Shown in pieces: positions 24,364-31,989 of a stretch of DNA of 61,746 nucleotides (its first letter is position 1; each line of letters opens with the position of its first letter). The translations under genes and the position numbers were made by a program. This DNA is from Fredinandcohnia aciditolerans (GTDB lineage: Bacteria; Bacillota; Bacilli; Bacillales; Bacillaceae_L): positions 1-61,746 of the forward strand of contig QGHH01000028.1 of NCBI GenBank assembly GCA_003640645.1, read 5' to 3'. The notes below the pieces were generated by a model that was not told where the DNA came from, searched no databases, and worked only from the letters and a program-made list of their open reading frames with translations.

Positions 24364-25892
24364 TGATGAAACGATTCAGATCCAAGATGGCGACAGGAAA
24401 AAGGCCGTCAACTAATAATTCAGAGGCAACAGTTTCGCAACCTCTTAATGAACAATCACTGATCCAGCACTTTAAAATGTGTCAAGATGTAAAGCACCAT
24501 GTTTACAAATTACAACCTAATGATGAACAATCGAGAATCCTTTTGGTCTTTTGTGAGGGTTTAAGTGACAACAAAACGTTCATTCATGAGACAGCGCTCC
24601 CCCATTTGACACGTTTTTATGAAAACTATGGTTTTCATCATCATGAGGAAATTGCAGAGTCGAGTCAATTAAAATTAGAATTCGTCACTCCTGAGGAGTG
24701 GGAGCAAACGGCCGAAACGGATATTTTTGAAGGCAAACTGCTGTTGTTTATCCCGACGCTACAAACTTTGTTTTCCCTCGATATTTCAAAAAAACCGTCA
24801 CGAAATCCTGAAGAATCCAGTATTGAGGTCTCGGTAAAAGGTCCAAAAGATGGATTCGTAGAAGAACTGGGTGTCAATGTGGCGTTAATACGAAAACGCA
24901 TTAAATCAACGAGCATGATATATGAAACAAAAAAAGTAGGCGTTCGCACTAAAACAACCGTTGCGATTCTTTACATGCGTGACATTGTTAACCTTAAGAT
25001 CGTTCAAAATATAAAGAATAAATTGGATGAACTTCAAATTGACGGAGCATTCAGTGCTACTCAACTAGAAGAATTAATGAAACCGACAAAAGCATTGTTT
25101 CCTTTGATGGGCTATACAGGCAGACCAGACTTTACAGTGAACTGTATGTTAAATGGCCGTGTAGCGTTAATTGTGGATGGCACACCGGCTGCTTTAATCG
25201 CACCAGCTAATTTGTTCCTACTCGTGAAAACCCCCGAAGATATCCACCATACTGCACTAGCGGCTACGTTTGGTCAATTTCTTCGATTATTAGGGTTGTC
25301 TGTTTCCTTACTACTACCTGGTTTTTGGGTTGCCATACTTGCCTATCATCAAGATCAACTCCCCTATTATCTACTTGCAATGTTGGGGGTTAACCGATTG
25401 GGAATTCCATTTGATGTCATAGTGGAAATGTTTATTGCTCTTGTCTTTTTAGAAATCCTACGAGAAGCTGGTATCCGATTGCCTTCAGCTGTCGGCAGTA
25501 CGGTAACGGTTGTAGGCGGACTTATACTGGGGGATGCGGCCATTCGAGCAGGTTTCTTATCCCCTGGTATCGTTGTCATTGGAGCGCTTACTCATGTGTT
25601 TGGTTCAACTTTATCTAGCCAGGCATTGGCTGGAACGATTAGCATTTTACGCTTCTTCCTTTTCACGCTTTCCGCTATGCTTGGCATCTACGGGTTCTTC
25701 CTTGGATTATTTATTGTACTCAGCCATCTAGCCTCATTGCGTTCATGCGACTTGCCTTACTTGGCACCGATCTCACCTCCATTTAAAGACTTTGCCAATG
25801 CACTACTTCGAGTGCCTTGGCGATGGAGAAAAACTCGGCCGGATATGTTGAATACGCAAGATCCTACAAGCCAAGGGGACAGGAAAAAATGA
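24363..25892 (+). CDS. spore germination protein, GerA family
   Basis: A 509-residue subunit of the germinant receptor. The soluble N-terminal half (about residues 30-290) precedes a membrane part of about five segments, which forms the ion channel of the complex. Conserved stretches include 'MGYTGRPDFTVNCMLNGRVA' followed by 'LIVDGTPAALIAPANLF' and 'REAGIRLPSAVGSTVTVVGG'. The ATG overlaps the gerB stop by one base (TGATG), so translation is coupled. The last codons overlap the next gene. Confidence 0.93.
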   Translation: MMKRFRSKMATGKRPSTNNSEATVSQPLNEQSLIQHFKMCQDVKHHVYKLQPNDEQSRILLVFCEGLSDNKTFIHETALPHLTRFYENYGFHHHEEIAESSQLKLEFVTPEEWEQTAETDIFEGKLLLFIPTLQTLFSLDISKKPSRNPEESSIEVSVKGPKDGFVEELGVNVALIRKRIKSTSMIYETKKVGVRTKTTVAILYMRDIVNLKIVQNIKNKLDELQIDGAFSATQLEELMKPTKALFPLMGYTGRPDFTVNCMLNGRVALIVDGTPAALIAPANLFLLVKTPEDIHHTALAATFGQFLRLLGLSVSLLLPGFWVAILAYHQDQLPYYLLAMLGVNRLGIPFDVIVEMFIALVFLEILREAGIRLPSAVGSTVTVVGGLILGDAAIRAGFLSPGIVVIGALTHVFGSTLSSQALAGTISILRFFLFTLSAMLGIYGFFLGLFIVLSHLASLRSCDLPYLAPISPPFKDFANALLRVPWRWRKTRPDMLNTQDPTSQGDRKK

Positions 25893-27040
25893 GGGGATAT
25901 AAAAGTATTGTTGTCATTCTACTCCTCCTCACCCTTACTGGGTGCTGGAGTAGATACGAAGTGCAAAACATGAACTATGCAACGGCTGTTGGAATTGATT
26001 ATCTCGATGGCCGATACATCATTTATGTGCAATTGCTCGATTTCACAACAGTGGCAAAGCTCGAGGTACAGCAAAAGGCGGAACAGCCCCCGGTTTGGGT
26101 GGGCAAAGGTGAGGGTTCCTCATTTACAGAAGCGGCAAATGATTTGTATAGTACATCACAACAGCGCTTAAACTTTGGACAAATTTCTGCCATTTTGTTT
26201 AGCGATAGACTACTAAAGGAAAACAAAGTCGGAGAAGTACTGGAATTAATCAACCGATATCGTGAAATAAGGTACTTATCATGGCTTTTCAGTACAAAAG
26301 AGTCTATTGAAGATATCCTTTTGGCAACACCGTTTTTTAGATTGTCACCAAAAGCATCGATTCTTCACAATCCCGAACAAAATTTCAGACAGCGTTCCAT
26401 CCTTACTCCGATCCGCCTACAACAATTTATATTAGATTCAAACGAAAAGTCCAGAACTAGTTATATACCAGAAATATCGATACGTAAAGGTCAGTGGAAG
26501 GAAAGTAATAAACCAAAAGAGTTGCTTAAATATTCCGGTATACATGTTTATGATCAGGACAAATATTTTGGACGAATGGAACTCAAAGAATTATCAGGAA
26601 TGCCCTGGCTAAGTAGCCACACGATTCGAGTGCCTATTGAACTGATTACCGAAGAGAAACTTGAAGCTGTCCTCGTTGCAGAAAAACCCGATTATAAAGT
26701 AACCCCGATTGTAAAAATGGACAAAGCGTTTTTTGATATTTCTGTGAGTGTGAAAGCCGGAATCAATGAATTACATACGGATCTTAGCGAACAGGAAATC
26801 TCACAAATGGCTCAAAATGAAATAGAGAAGCAAATTAGGAATACGTATCAAACTGCATTAAATAAGGGTATAGATATATACAACTTAGGTCAATCTTTAT
26901 ACCGCAAACATCCGCATCAATGGAAACGTATTGCTACAGGAAAACAGTATCTCGTTTTAAATCAAGATTCTCTGCACCACGTAAATGTCGAGGTGAACAT
27001 CGTTTACTCTGGAAGATATAAATTAAATGACAATAGTTAA
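25889..27040 (+). CDS. spore germination lipoprotein, GerC family
   Basis: A 383-residue lipoprotein subunit of the germinant receptor. The signal peptide ends in a lipobox L-T-G-C with Cys19, so it is anchored to the outer leaflet of the inner spore membrane. It then reads 'WSRYEVQNMNYATAVGID', the normal start of GerC subunits. The ATG at 25889 overlaps the gerA stop (ATGA) and has AGGGGACAGG upstream; a longer in-frame reading starts inside gerA and is rejected. It ends directly at a DUF3231 remnant. Confidence 0.93.
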   Translation: MRGYKSIVVILLLLTLTGCWSRYEVQNMNYATAVGIDYLDGRYIIYVQLLDFTTVAKLEVQQKAEQPPVWVGKGEGSSFTEAANDLYSTSQQRLNFGQISAILFSDRLLKENKVGEVLELINRYREIRYLSWLFSTKESIEDILLATPFFRLSPKASILHNPEQNFRQRSILTPIRLQQFILDSNEKSRTSYIPEISIRKGQWKESNKPKELLKYSGIHVYDQDKYFGRMELKELSGMPWLSSHTIRVPIELITEEKLEAVLVAEKPDYKVTPIVKMDKAFFDISVSVKAGINELHTDLSEQEISQMAQNEIEKQIRNTYQTALNKGIDIYNLGQSLYRKHPHQWKRIATGKQYLVLNQDSLHHVNVEVNIVYSGRYKLNDNS

Positions 27041-27291
27041 TCACAAAGAGCACTTTGGCTTACTTATCAGCAAAAAACATTAATTATTAGAATGGTGGAA
27101 AAATTGATAAAAAATGCGGATGATGAGGAAGCAAGGGAAATTATGGGTGGGTTAAGCAACAGATGGGCTATTATGTTTTACAAATAGAAGGGATATTCCA
27201 GCAAGAAGGAATTGTTAAACCTGTCGGATTTACTCAAGAAGATGTAAATTTGGATGCCCCTAAATTATTAAGTAGACAAGCACAGCAATAG
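27041..27291 (+). pseudogene. remnant of a DUF3231 gene fused after gerC
   Basis: Immediately after the gerC stop, in the same frame, the DNA reads 'LWLTYQQKTLIIRMVEKLIK' and 'NADDEEAREIMGG'. Then, after a frameshift near 27160, it reads 'GYYVLQIEGIFQQEGIVKPV' and 'GFTQEDVNLDAPKL', ending at the TAG at 27289-27291. These are the successive N-terminal blocks of DUF3231 proteins. The start codon and most of the C-terminal region are missing. DUF3231 proteins are common next to ger and other sporulation genes in bacilli. Confidence 0.75.
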
Positions 27292-27300
27292 TGCTTGTCT
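27274..27300 (+). terminator. terminator at the end of the DUF3231 remnant
   Basis: AGACAAGCAC and GTGCTTGTCT form a perfect 10-bp stem around AGCAATA, followed by a short T-rich tail. It probably serves the ger operon now. Confidence 0.75.
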
Positions 27301-27503
27301 ATTTAGTAATGGTCTTTTTCCATTATTTGCGGAGTAAGCTCAATAAATGACTGGATACTTTTTAAATTCATTTTTACATTGCCGGCGTAATACGTTAATA
27401 CGTTTATAACCTAGAATTCAATTACCCGTTTTACTGCTATTAAAAAAGAAAGCATCCTTATTCTTGAACCGCTCCAGTTAAGTAAAGAAATCACCATCAG
27501 TTT

Positions 27504-28154
27504 TCATTTTCCCAGTGAATCTTTTAAAAAAGCATTTAAGTATTCAACATTCGATATTTTTTTATTGCATTCAGTACTGTCAACACAAATAAGATTACCG
27601 ATGGACTTGTAATAATCCGGATTATTAGATTTTTTCGCTTTTGTTACGGTGGAAAAATAGGCAACATCACCAAAACTATTACAGAAGGAACAAAGATTTT
27701 TCTTACTAGTTGGTGTAAATTCGCATTCAATGCCGACCATTTTTCCCTCTAGCTCATAAACTATAAATTTTTTATTATATCCTAGGTCATTCCAGCTTAA
27801 ATAGGTCAACTGGTTAAGGTCTATATTTGATAAATCAGGTAGTTTAATTTTTTTATGTTTTGGAAACATCTTTTTCAATTGCTGCTGAGTGATTTCTGGA
27901 AAGGGTAACAAAAAGTCAGAAAGGTTTTGAATATACTGCTCGTATTCTTTATCAGTTTTCGGTCCTGCAAGAACAAGCATTTCTTTTTGTTCCAATGATG
28001 CATTTGGAAATAGATCCAAGATTTTGGCATTGGCCAAGTCAATCACAGCTGCCAAAACATTTTGAGGTACGTTCTTGTTGGTGCTATCTTTAATTAAAGC
28101 AATTTGTTTTATTATAAAATTTAACTGTTCATTTTTAATAAATTTTCCATTCAT
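27504..28154 (-). CDS. FusB/FusC-family EF-G-binding protein
   Basis: A 216-residue two-domain protein. The C-terminal zinc finger has Cys155, Cys158, Cys190 and Cys196 in 'NLCSFCN' and 'LICVDSTECNKK', the same C-x2-C and C-x5-C pattern as FusB of staphylococci. 'LTYLSWNDLGYNKKFIVYEL' just before it resembles the FusB linker region. FusB-type proteins bind elongation factor G and free it from fusidic acid-stalled ribosomes. The ATG at 28154 is preferred over an in-frame TTG five codons upstream. No plasmid or transposon marks surround it, so it is probably a resident homologue. Confidence 0.88.
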   Translation of the reverse strand: MNGKFIKNEQLNFIIKQIALIKDSTNKNVPQNVLAAVIDLANAKILDLFPNASLEQKEMLVLAGPKTDKEYEQYIQNLSDFLLPFPEITQQQLKKMFPKHKKIKLPDLSNIDLNQLTYLSWNDLGYNKKFIVYELEGKMVGIECEFTPTSKKNLCSFCNSFGDVAYFSTVTKAKKSNNPDYYKSIGNLICVDSTECNKKISNVEYLNAFLKDSLGK

Positions 28155-28298
28155 CTCGTATAACTCCAATCATTTGCTGCAGAATCTCTACTTTTATGAT
28201 AAACAATGCAGCAAACCACCAAAATGGAAAAGATGAGTTAGAAACGTTTTTTACATACGAACAAGCACTGCCAAAAGATTTTCAACAGTGCTGTTCTC

Positions 28299-28568
28299 CT
28301 ACTTTTTATGTGAATAAACGATTTTTTTAATGGTTTCGGTTGAAAGGTAATATTCCTCAGCCAGTTGCTGGATACTGCTGCCACTTATAAAAGAACTTCT
28401 AATGGTGTCATTACGGCGATCAAGTAACCGTCTCCCACCACTTGAGGTTCCCCATTTCAGATGTTCCGTTTCCGGCTTGGGAATGTATAACGTTTCCCCT
28501 TGAACATATTTTTGGATTTCTAGAATTAGCTTTTCAGGTAAAACTTTGGTTGCATTAATATATTTCAA
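28299..28568 (-). CDS. CD3324-like helix-turn-helix protein
   Basis: An 89-residue protein. It opens with 'MKYINATKVLPEKLILEIQK' and has the C-terminal HTH 'SIQQLAEEYYLSTETIKKIV'. This pattern is shared by the CD3324 family of Firmicutes, related to Mor-type phage activators. A G-T-S-S-G-G-R-R motif lies between. It is probably a DNA-binding regulator; its target is unknown. No phage gene is near. It precedes the FusB-like gene on the same strand by 144 bp. Confidence 0.75.
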   Translation of the reverse strand: MKYINATKVLPEKLILEIQKYVQGETLYIPKPETEHLKWGTSSGGRRLLDRRNDTIRSSFISGSSIQQLAEEYYLSTETIKKIVYSHKK

Positions 28569-28918
28569 TTTTGCTCGCTCCTTATTTTGATATTTAACAA
28601 ATAAGGTGCAAAGCCAAAATATTAGAAAGCTTGTTTAGCGATAAAGATAAATGTTCGCCCCATGCAAAGTATCGCCTTTCCAATACTAGGCTTTGCATGA
28701 GTGTAAGAAGTACCAGATATTCTTAAGTGATTATCCAACTGTAAGCACCCCCTTTAAAATGAATTATAGAGAAATTTACTAATAGATGAAAGCGTCTTTT
28801 TATGATTTTTTTCATTCTTATTTTTTCAACACAAAATGGCCAGATTTACTCCAATGATTCATATCCCTTTAATAATTAATTAACGACAGTTTCTTTCTTA
28901 AGGAAATCGGCTGCCTAA
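28569..28918. other. non-coding gap with one long-loop dyad
   Basis: No ORF with a ribosome site is seen. A perfect 9-bp dyad, CATGCAAAG (28661-28669) and CTTTGCATG (28691-28699), has a 21-nt loop. It may be a regulatory site or a decayed terminator. Confidence 0.5.
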
Positions 28919-29017
28919 TTAACGTGATAGTTGTTTTTTATCAAGTTTCCCTAGAGGCGTGTATGGTAGATTCTCAACAATTTTGATCGTTTTGGGAAGT
29001 TGGAATCTAGCTACTCT
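28919..29017 (-). pseudogene. C-terminal remnant of an acyl-CoA synthetase/AMP-binding gene
   Basis: The minus strand reads 'RVARFQLPKTIKIVENLPYT' and then 'PLGKLDKKQLSR' before a TAA at 28921-28919. The P-x-G-K-x-x-K block is the A10 motif of adenylate-forming enzymes, whose lysine is catalytic. Only about 32 codons remain; the upstream part of the gene is replaced by the 52-bp minisatellite. The remnant is intact in frame to its stop codon. Confidence 0.75.
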
Positions 29018-29675
29018 TGGGCGCACTGAGAACCACTGGTTTCCTCTTCATCAGTTCATGAAGGGGATTCAATCGACTGGAACTCACTGGTTTCCTCTTC
29101 ATCTCGGTTATGAAGGGGATTCAATCGACTGAGAACCACTGGTTTCCTCTTCATCACGGTCATGAAGGGGATTCACTCTCGTGAGACTTGCGGTTTTCCT
29201 CTTCATCGCGGTCATGAAGGGGATTCAATCGACTGAGACTTGCGGTTTTCCTCTTCATCGCGGTCATGAAGGGGATTCAATCGACTGAGAACCACTGGTT
29301 TCCTCTTCATCGCGGTCATGAAGGGGATTCAATCGACTGAGAACCACTGGTTTCCTCTTCATCGCGGTCATGAAGGGGATTCAATCGACTGAGAACCACT
29401 GGTTTCCTCTTCATCGCGGTCATGAAGGGGATTCAATCGACTGAGAACCACTGGTTTCCTCTTCATCGCGGTCATGAAGGGGATTCAATCGACTGAGAAC
29501 CACTGGTTTCCTCTTCATCACGGTCATGAAGGGGATTCACTCGACTGAGAACCGCTGTTTTCCTCTTCATCACGGCCATGAAGGGGATTCATCAACATCG
29601 GACTCACCAGTTTCCTCTTCATCGCGGTCATGAAGGGGATTCATCCACATCGGACTCACCGGTTTCCTCTTCATG
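29018..29675. repeat. 52-bp tandem repeat (minisatellite 2)
   Basis: Thirteen copies of a conserved TTTCCTCTTCAT block start at 29040, 29091, 29143, 29195 and so on to 29663; every step is 52 bp except the first, which is 51 bp. Each unit has the dyad CTTCAT...ATGAAG with a 6-7-nt loop that changes between units. The stretch between dyads is nearly constant in the middle of the array and diverges at both ends. It abuts a gene remnant. There is no gene in 29018-29727. Confidence 0.95.
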
Positions 29676-29727
29676 ACAGTTAAAACCTCTTAACAAGCAC
29701 CTAGATTTGTTCCACACTTATAAACTC

Positions 29728-30186
29728 TTATTCTTTTATTAAATACACTACTCCCTCTTCTCGCTCAACTTGAAATGTCAGGTCATCCTCTACCTGTAAG
29801 ACAGCTGCAGACTCGGAAAGAGTTTCTCCTGATAAAGTAATTCCATATCCGATATTGGCCGGATACCCATATATGTAGCACACTACTTTTCCGTCCTTCA
29901 TAAATACGATTTGGTTCATGCCTTCGTTCACGGTTTCCTGGATGCGGTCCCATTTATAGCCTACTGTTTCATAGATTGTATCCTTTGGTGTATATGGGCT
30001 GAAGGAGTAGACCTTGTCCCATTCGAATGGTGTAACCTCTTTTAGATTTAACGTTTCAACCGATTGTGGGATGGATACGATTTCTTCTTTAAGTAAGTCC
30101 TCATTCTTCTCCCACAAGTCCTTTTTAAATAGTAAAAATAGAATCACTATGATTCCTAGAAGGACGATCGTCTTTTTGTACTTCAT
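29728..30186 (-). CDS. single-pass membrane protein, hypothetical
   Basis: A 152-residue protein with an N-terminal hydrophobic segment ('TIVLLGIIVILFLLF') preceded by lysines and no lipobox Cys, so probably an uncleaved anchor. The extracellular part is a mix of strands and helices with 'MNQIVFMKDGKVVCYIYGYP' mid-way. I do not recognise the family. ATG 30186 follows GGAGGTG. It is located just downstream of a frameshifted membrane-protein gene, separated by a terminator. Confidence 0.6.
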   Translation of the reverse strand: MKYKKTIVLLGIIVILFLLFKKDLWEKNEDLLKEEIVSIPQSVETLNLKEVTPFEWDKVYSFSPYTPKDTIYETVGYKWDRIQETVNEGMNQIVFMKDGKVVCYIYGYPANIGYGITLSGETLSESAAVLQVEDDLTFQVEREEGVVYLIKE

Positions 30187-30221
30187 CAAACTTTCACCTC
30201 CACACATACTTCCACAAAAAA

Positions 30222-30250
30222 GGGCATTAATCCTGCAAGGATTAACACCC
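30222..30250 (-). terminator. terminator of the frameshifted zinc-ribbon gene
   Basis: TTAATCCT-GCA-AGGATTAA with outer GGG/CCC pairs; on the minus strand it is followed by TTTTTTG. It lies 5 bp after the stop codon of the unit at 30255-30571. Confidence 0.8.
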
Positions 30251-30254
30251 TAAT

Positions 30255-30571
30255 CTACTCTATATGTCTTTCAATTGTGAACCAGGCACACAAGCGAACG
30301 ATGGGAACCAAAAGGGCAACTATTCCGACAAACAGAAGCCCTCCACCATCTAAAAATAGAATCATAGCTAACACGAAGGCTAAAATCGCTTTAAGATTAC
30401 CAGAGAATCCATTGATCGGTTCATTTCCAACAAATAGTGTTTTCCTGCCTTTTAATGTTCTTGAATAACAATGATCATGGTAAGTCGTGATATAGAAGAA
30501 ATACGTTGCATTTACAAGATGCGTTTATCTGTGATTTCAGCCGCACATTTTTCACAATAAATACTTTTCAC
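30255..30571 (-). pseudogene. frameshifted gene for a zinc-ribbon membrane protein
   Basis: Two frames join to one protein of about 105 residues. From GTG 30571, with GAGGGG upstream, it reads 'KSIYCEKCAAEITDKR' and then hits a stop. After a one-base shift near 30522, it reads 'HLVNATYFFYITTYHDHCYS', 'LKGRKTLFVGNEPINGFSGN' and two membrane segments to a TAG at 30257-30255. The Y-C-x2-C and H-x2-C-Y pairs suggest a zinc ribbon. The frameshift may be a real mutation or an assembly error. The gap would otherwise look empty. Confidence 0.55.
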
Positions 30572-30637
30572 CGTTTCATCCCCTCGGCAATATGTTACCT
30601 TGTTTACGGGAGTTTCCATAAAAAGGTTTCATACTAT

Positions 30638-31294
30638 TTAGCGTGGGTGTCCTAGTCTAGTTAATCGCTCATCTAGCATCTCTTTCCACTCATCTGCCAA
30701 TTCTTCTACTGCCAAAATCTTGTTGATTCCTTCTATATCCCTTGGCCTCTTATAATAAATCTCATTTGCCTCAAGGATAGAGACTTGATTTGGATTTCGT
30801 ACCTCTAATGAAATCGTAGAATCCTTTCGTACGATTCCTTCTTTTAAAACTCTCGCCAAGTAACCCGTAAAGCCCGTTTGGACCATCATCTTTAAAAGAT
30901 GAGGATTGTTCGTCCTTTTTGTAATGGTGCTACACGGTATTCTCCCCTGGGTGATTTGAATAACAGCGTCACCGATTTGATAAATGTCTCCGATACAGAC
31001 ATCTTTTTCCTCCATATTCGTAAGGGTTACATTTTCCCCGAAAGTCGGAAGTGCAAACTGAACTAAAAATTCACTTTCCCATAATGAATAGTGCTCATAT
31101 GGGTAAAAACATACCGCACGGTCAGGACCCCCATGATGCTTTAAATCGGCCACTCCATCTCCACTGAATCCGTCTTTTGTTAAAAAAGCTTCTTCTACTT
31201 TCTTTTTTCGGATTGCCGTTATGACTTCTTCGTTCTCTCCGTATGTCATTTTTTCGGGCAGTCCAATTGAAAAATTCTTAATTTCGATTGTCAT
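30638..31294 (-). CDS. MOSC-domain protein (YiiM/YflK-like)
   Basis: A 218-residue protein of the MOSC family, which carries sulfur or acts on molybdenum-cofactor-dependent N-hydroxylated compounds. The N-terminal 'SIGLPEKMTYGENEEV' and 'GVADLKHHGGPDRAVCFYP' are typical, and the conserved cysteine is Cys121 in 'QGRIPCSTI'. The C-terminal 'GINKILAVEELADEWKEML' is the three-helix extension of the YiiM branch. It resembles B. subtilis YflK in length. The start has GGGGAATAGAGAG. Confidence 0.87.
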   Translation of the reverse strand: MTIEIKNFSIGLPEKMTYGENEEVITAIRKKKVEEAFLTKDGFSGDGVADLKHHGGPDRAVCFYPYEHYSLWESEFLVQFALPTFGENVTLTNMEEKDVCIGDIYQIGDAVIQITQGRIPCSTITKRTNNPHLLKMMVQTGFTGYLARVLKEGIVRKDSTISLEVRNPNQVSILEANEIYYKRPRDIEGINKILAVEELADEWKEMLDERLTRLGHPR

Positions 31295-31319
31295 CTCTCT
31301 ATTCCCCTCACTAATAGTT

Positions 31320-31892
31320 TCACTTTATGGATTCCTCCATCAGCCGATTTCGTTGCCCTTTGTAAAACTCACTACTGTATTCAGTTAGAGTTCCCAGCTT
31401 TTCAGCAACAGCAAGTGCAAAATCAACATAAGCATGGCCTTGTGCGGTAATGATATGACCAGCTTTCACAACCGGCCCGTATCGGAAATTTACCTCTTCA
31501 AAACAACCAAGAAAATGGCGCTGCTTTTGGTGCAGAGTGACTGTATATGGTTTCCCTTCAAGTACTCCTGCTTTTGCTAACACATATGTACCACTGCAAA
31601 TGGCTGCAGTTAGTTTGTTCTGTTCGTGTAGTGTTTTCGTTATGTCATATAGTTCCAACGTATCTTTGACATGGATCAAGTCTCCACCAGGGATGATGAT
31701 CCCGTCGTACTCCGTCGGGTCCACTTGTTGATACATTAAATGCGGCACAAATTGAAGACCTGATTCTCCAGTTATCGTTTTGAGCGAGTCAGCAGCGGTT
31801 ATTATCTGGTGCGTCCCTCTTAGCATTGCGGTCGCTACGGTTATCTCAAATTCAGAAAACGAGTCATAAATGGCGAGTAATATTTTTTTCAC
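31320..31892 (-). CDS. DJ-1/PfpI-family protein
   Basis: A 190-residue cytosolic protein of the class I glutamine-amidotransferase-like superfamily. The nucleophile elbow is 'AAICSGTYVLAKAG' with Cys99. 'DGIIIPGGD' precedes it, as expected for the DJ-1/PfpI branch. Members include chaperone-like, glyoxalase and protease-like proteins, so the activity is uncertain. GTG 31892 follows AAAAGGGGTG. It lies just upstream of the MOSC gene on the same strand (25 bp), and co-transcription is likely. Confidence 0.87.
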   Translation of the reverse strand: MKKILLAIYDSFSEFEITVATAMLRGTHQIITAADSLKTITGESGLQFVPHLMYQQVDPTEYDGIIIPGGDLIHVKDTLELYDITKTLHEQNKLTAAICSGTYVLAKAGVLEGKPYTVTLHQKQRHFLGCFEEVNFRYGPVVKAGHIITAQGHAYVDFALAVAEKLGTLTEYSSEFYKGQRNRLMEESIK

Positions 31893-31989
31893 AATAAAGC
31901 ACCCCTTTTACCTAGAAGTTCTACAAGGTTGGAACATTTCCCTTCTAGGATTCTATTATTAAAAGAGGTACGAGTAGAACGTAAAATTA

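Noticed and set aside
29018-29675. CRISPR array appearance of minisatellite 2
   Set aside because: The unit is 52 bp and the segments between dyads are nearly the same in neighbouring units, so there are no unique spacers. No cas gene is present.
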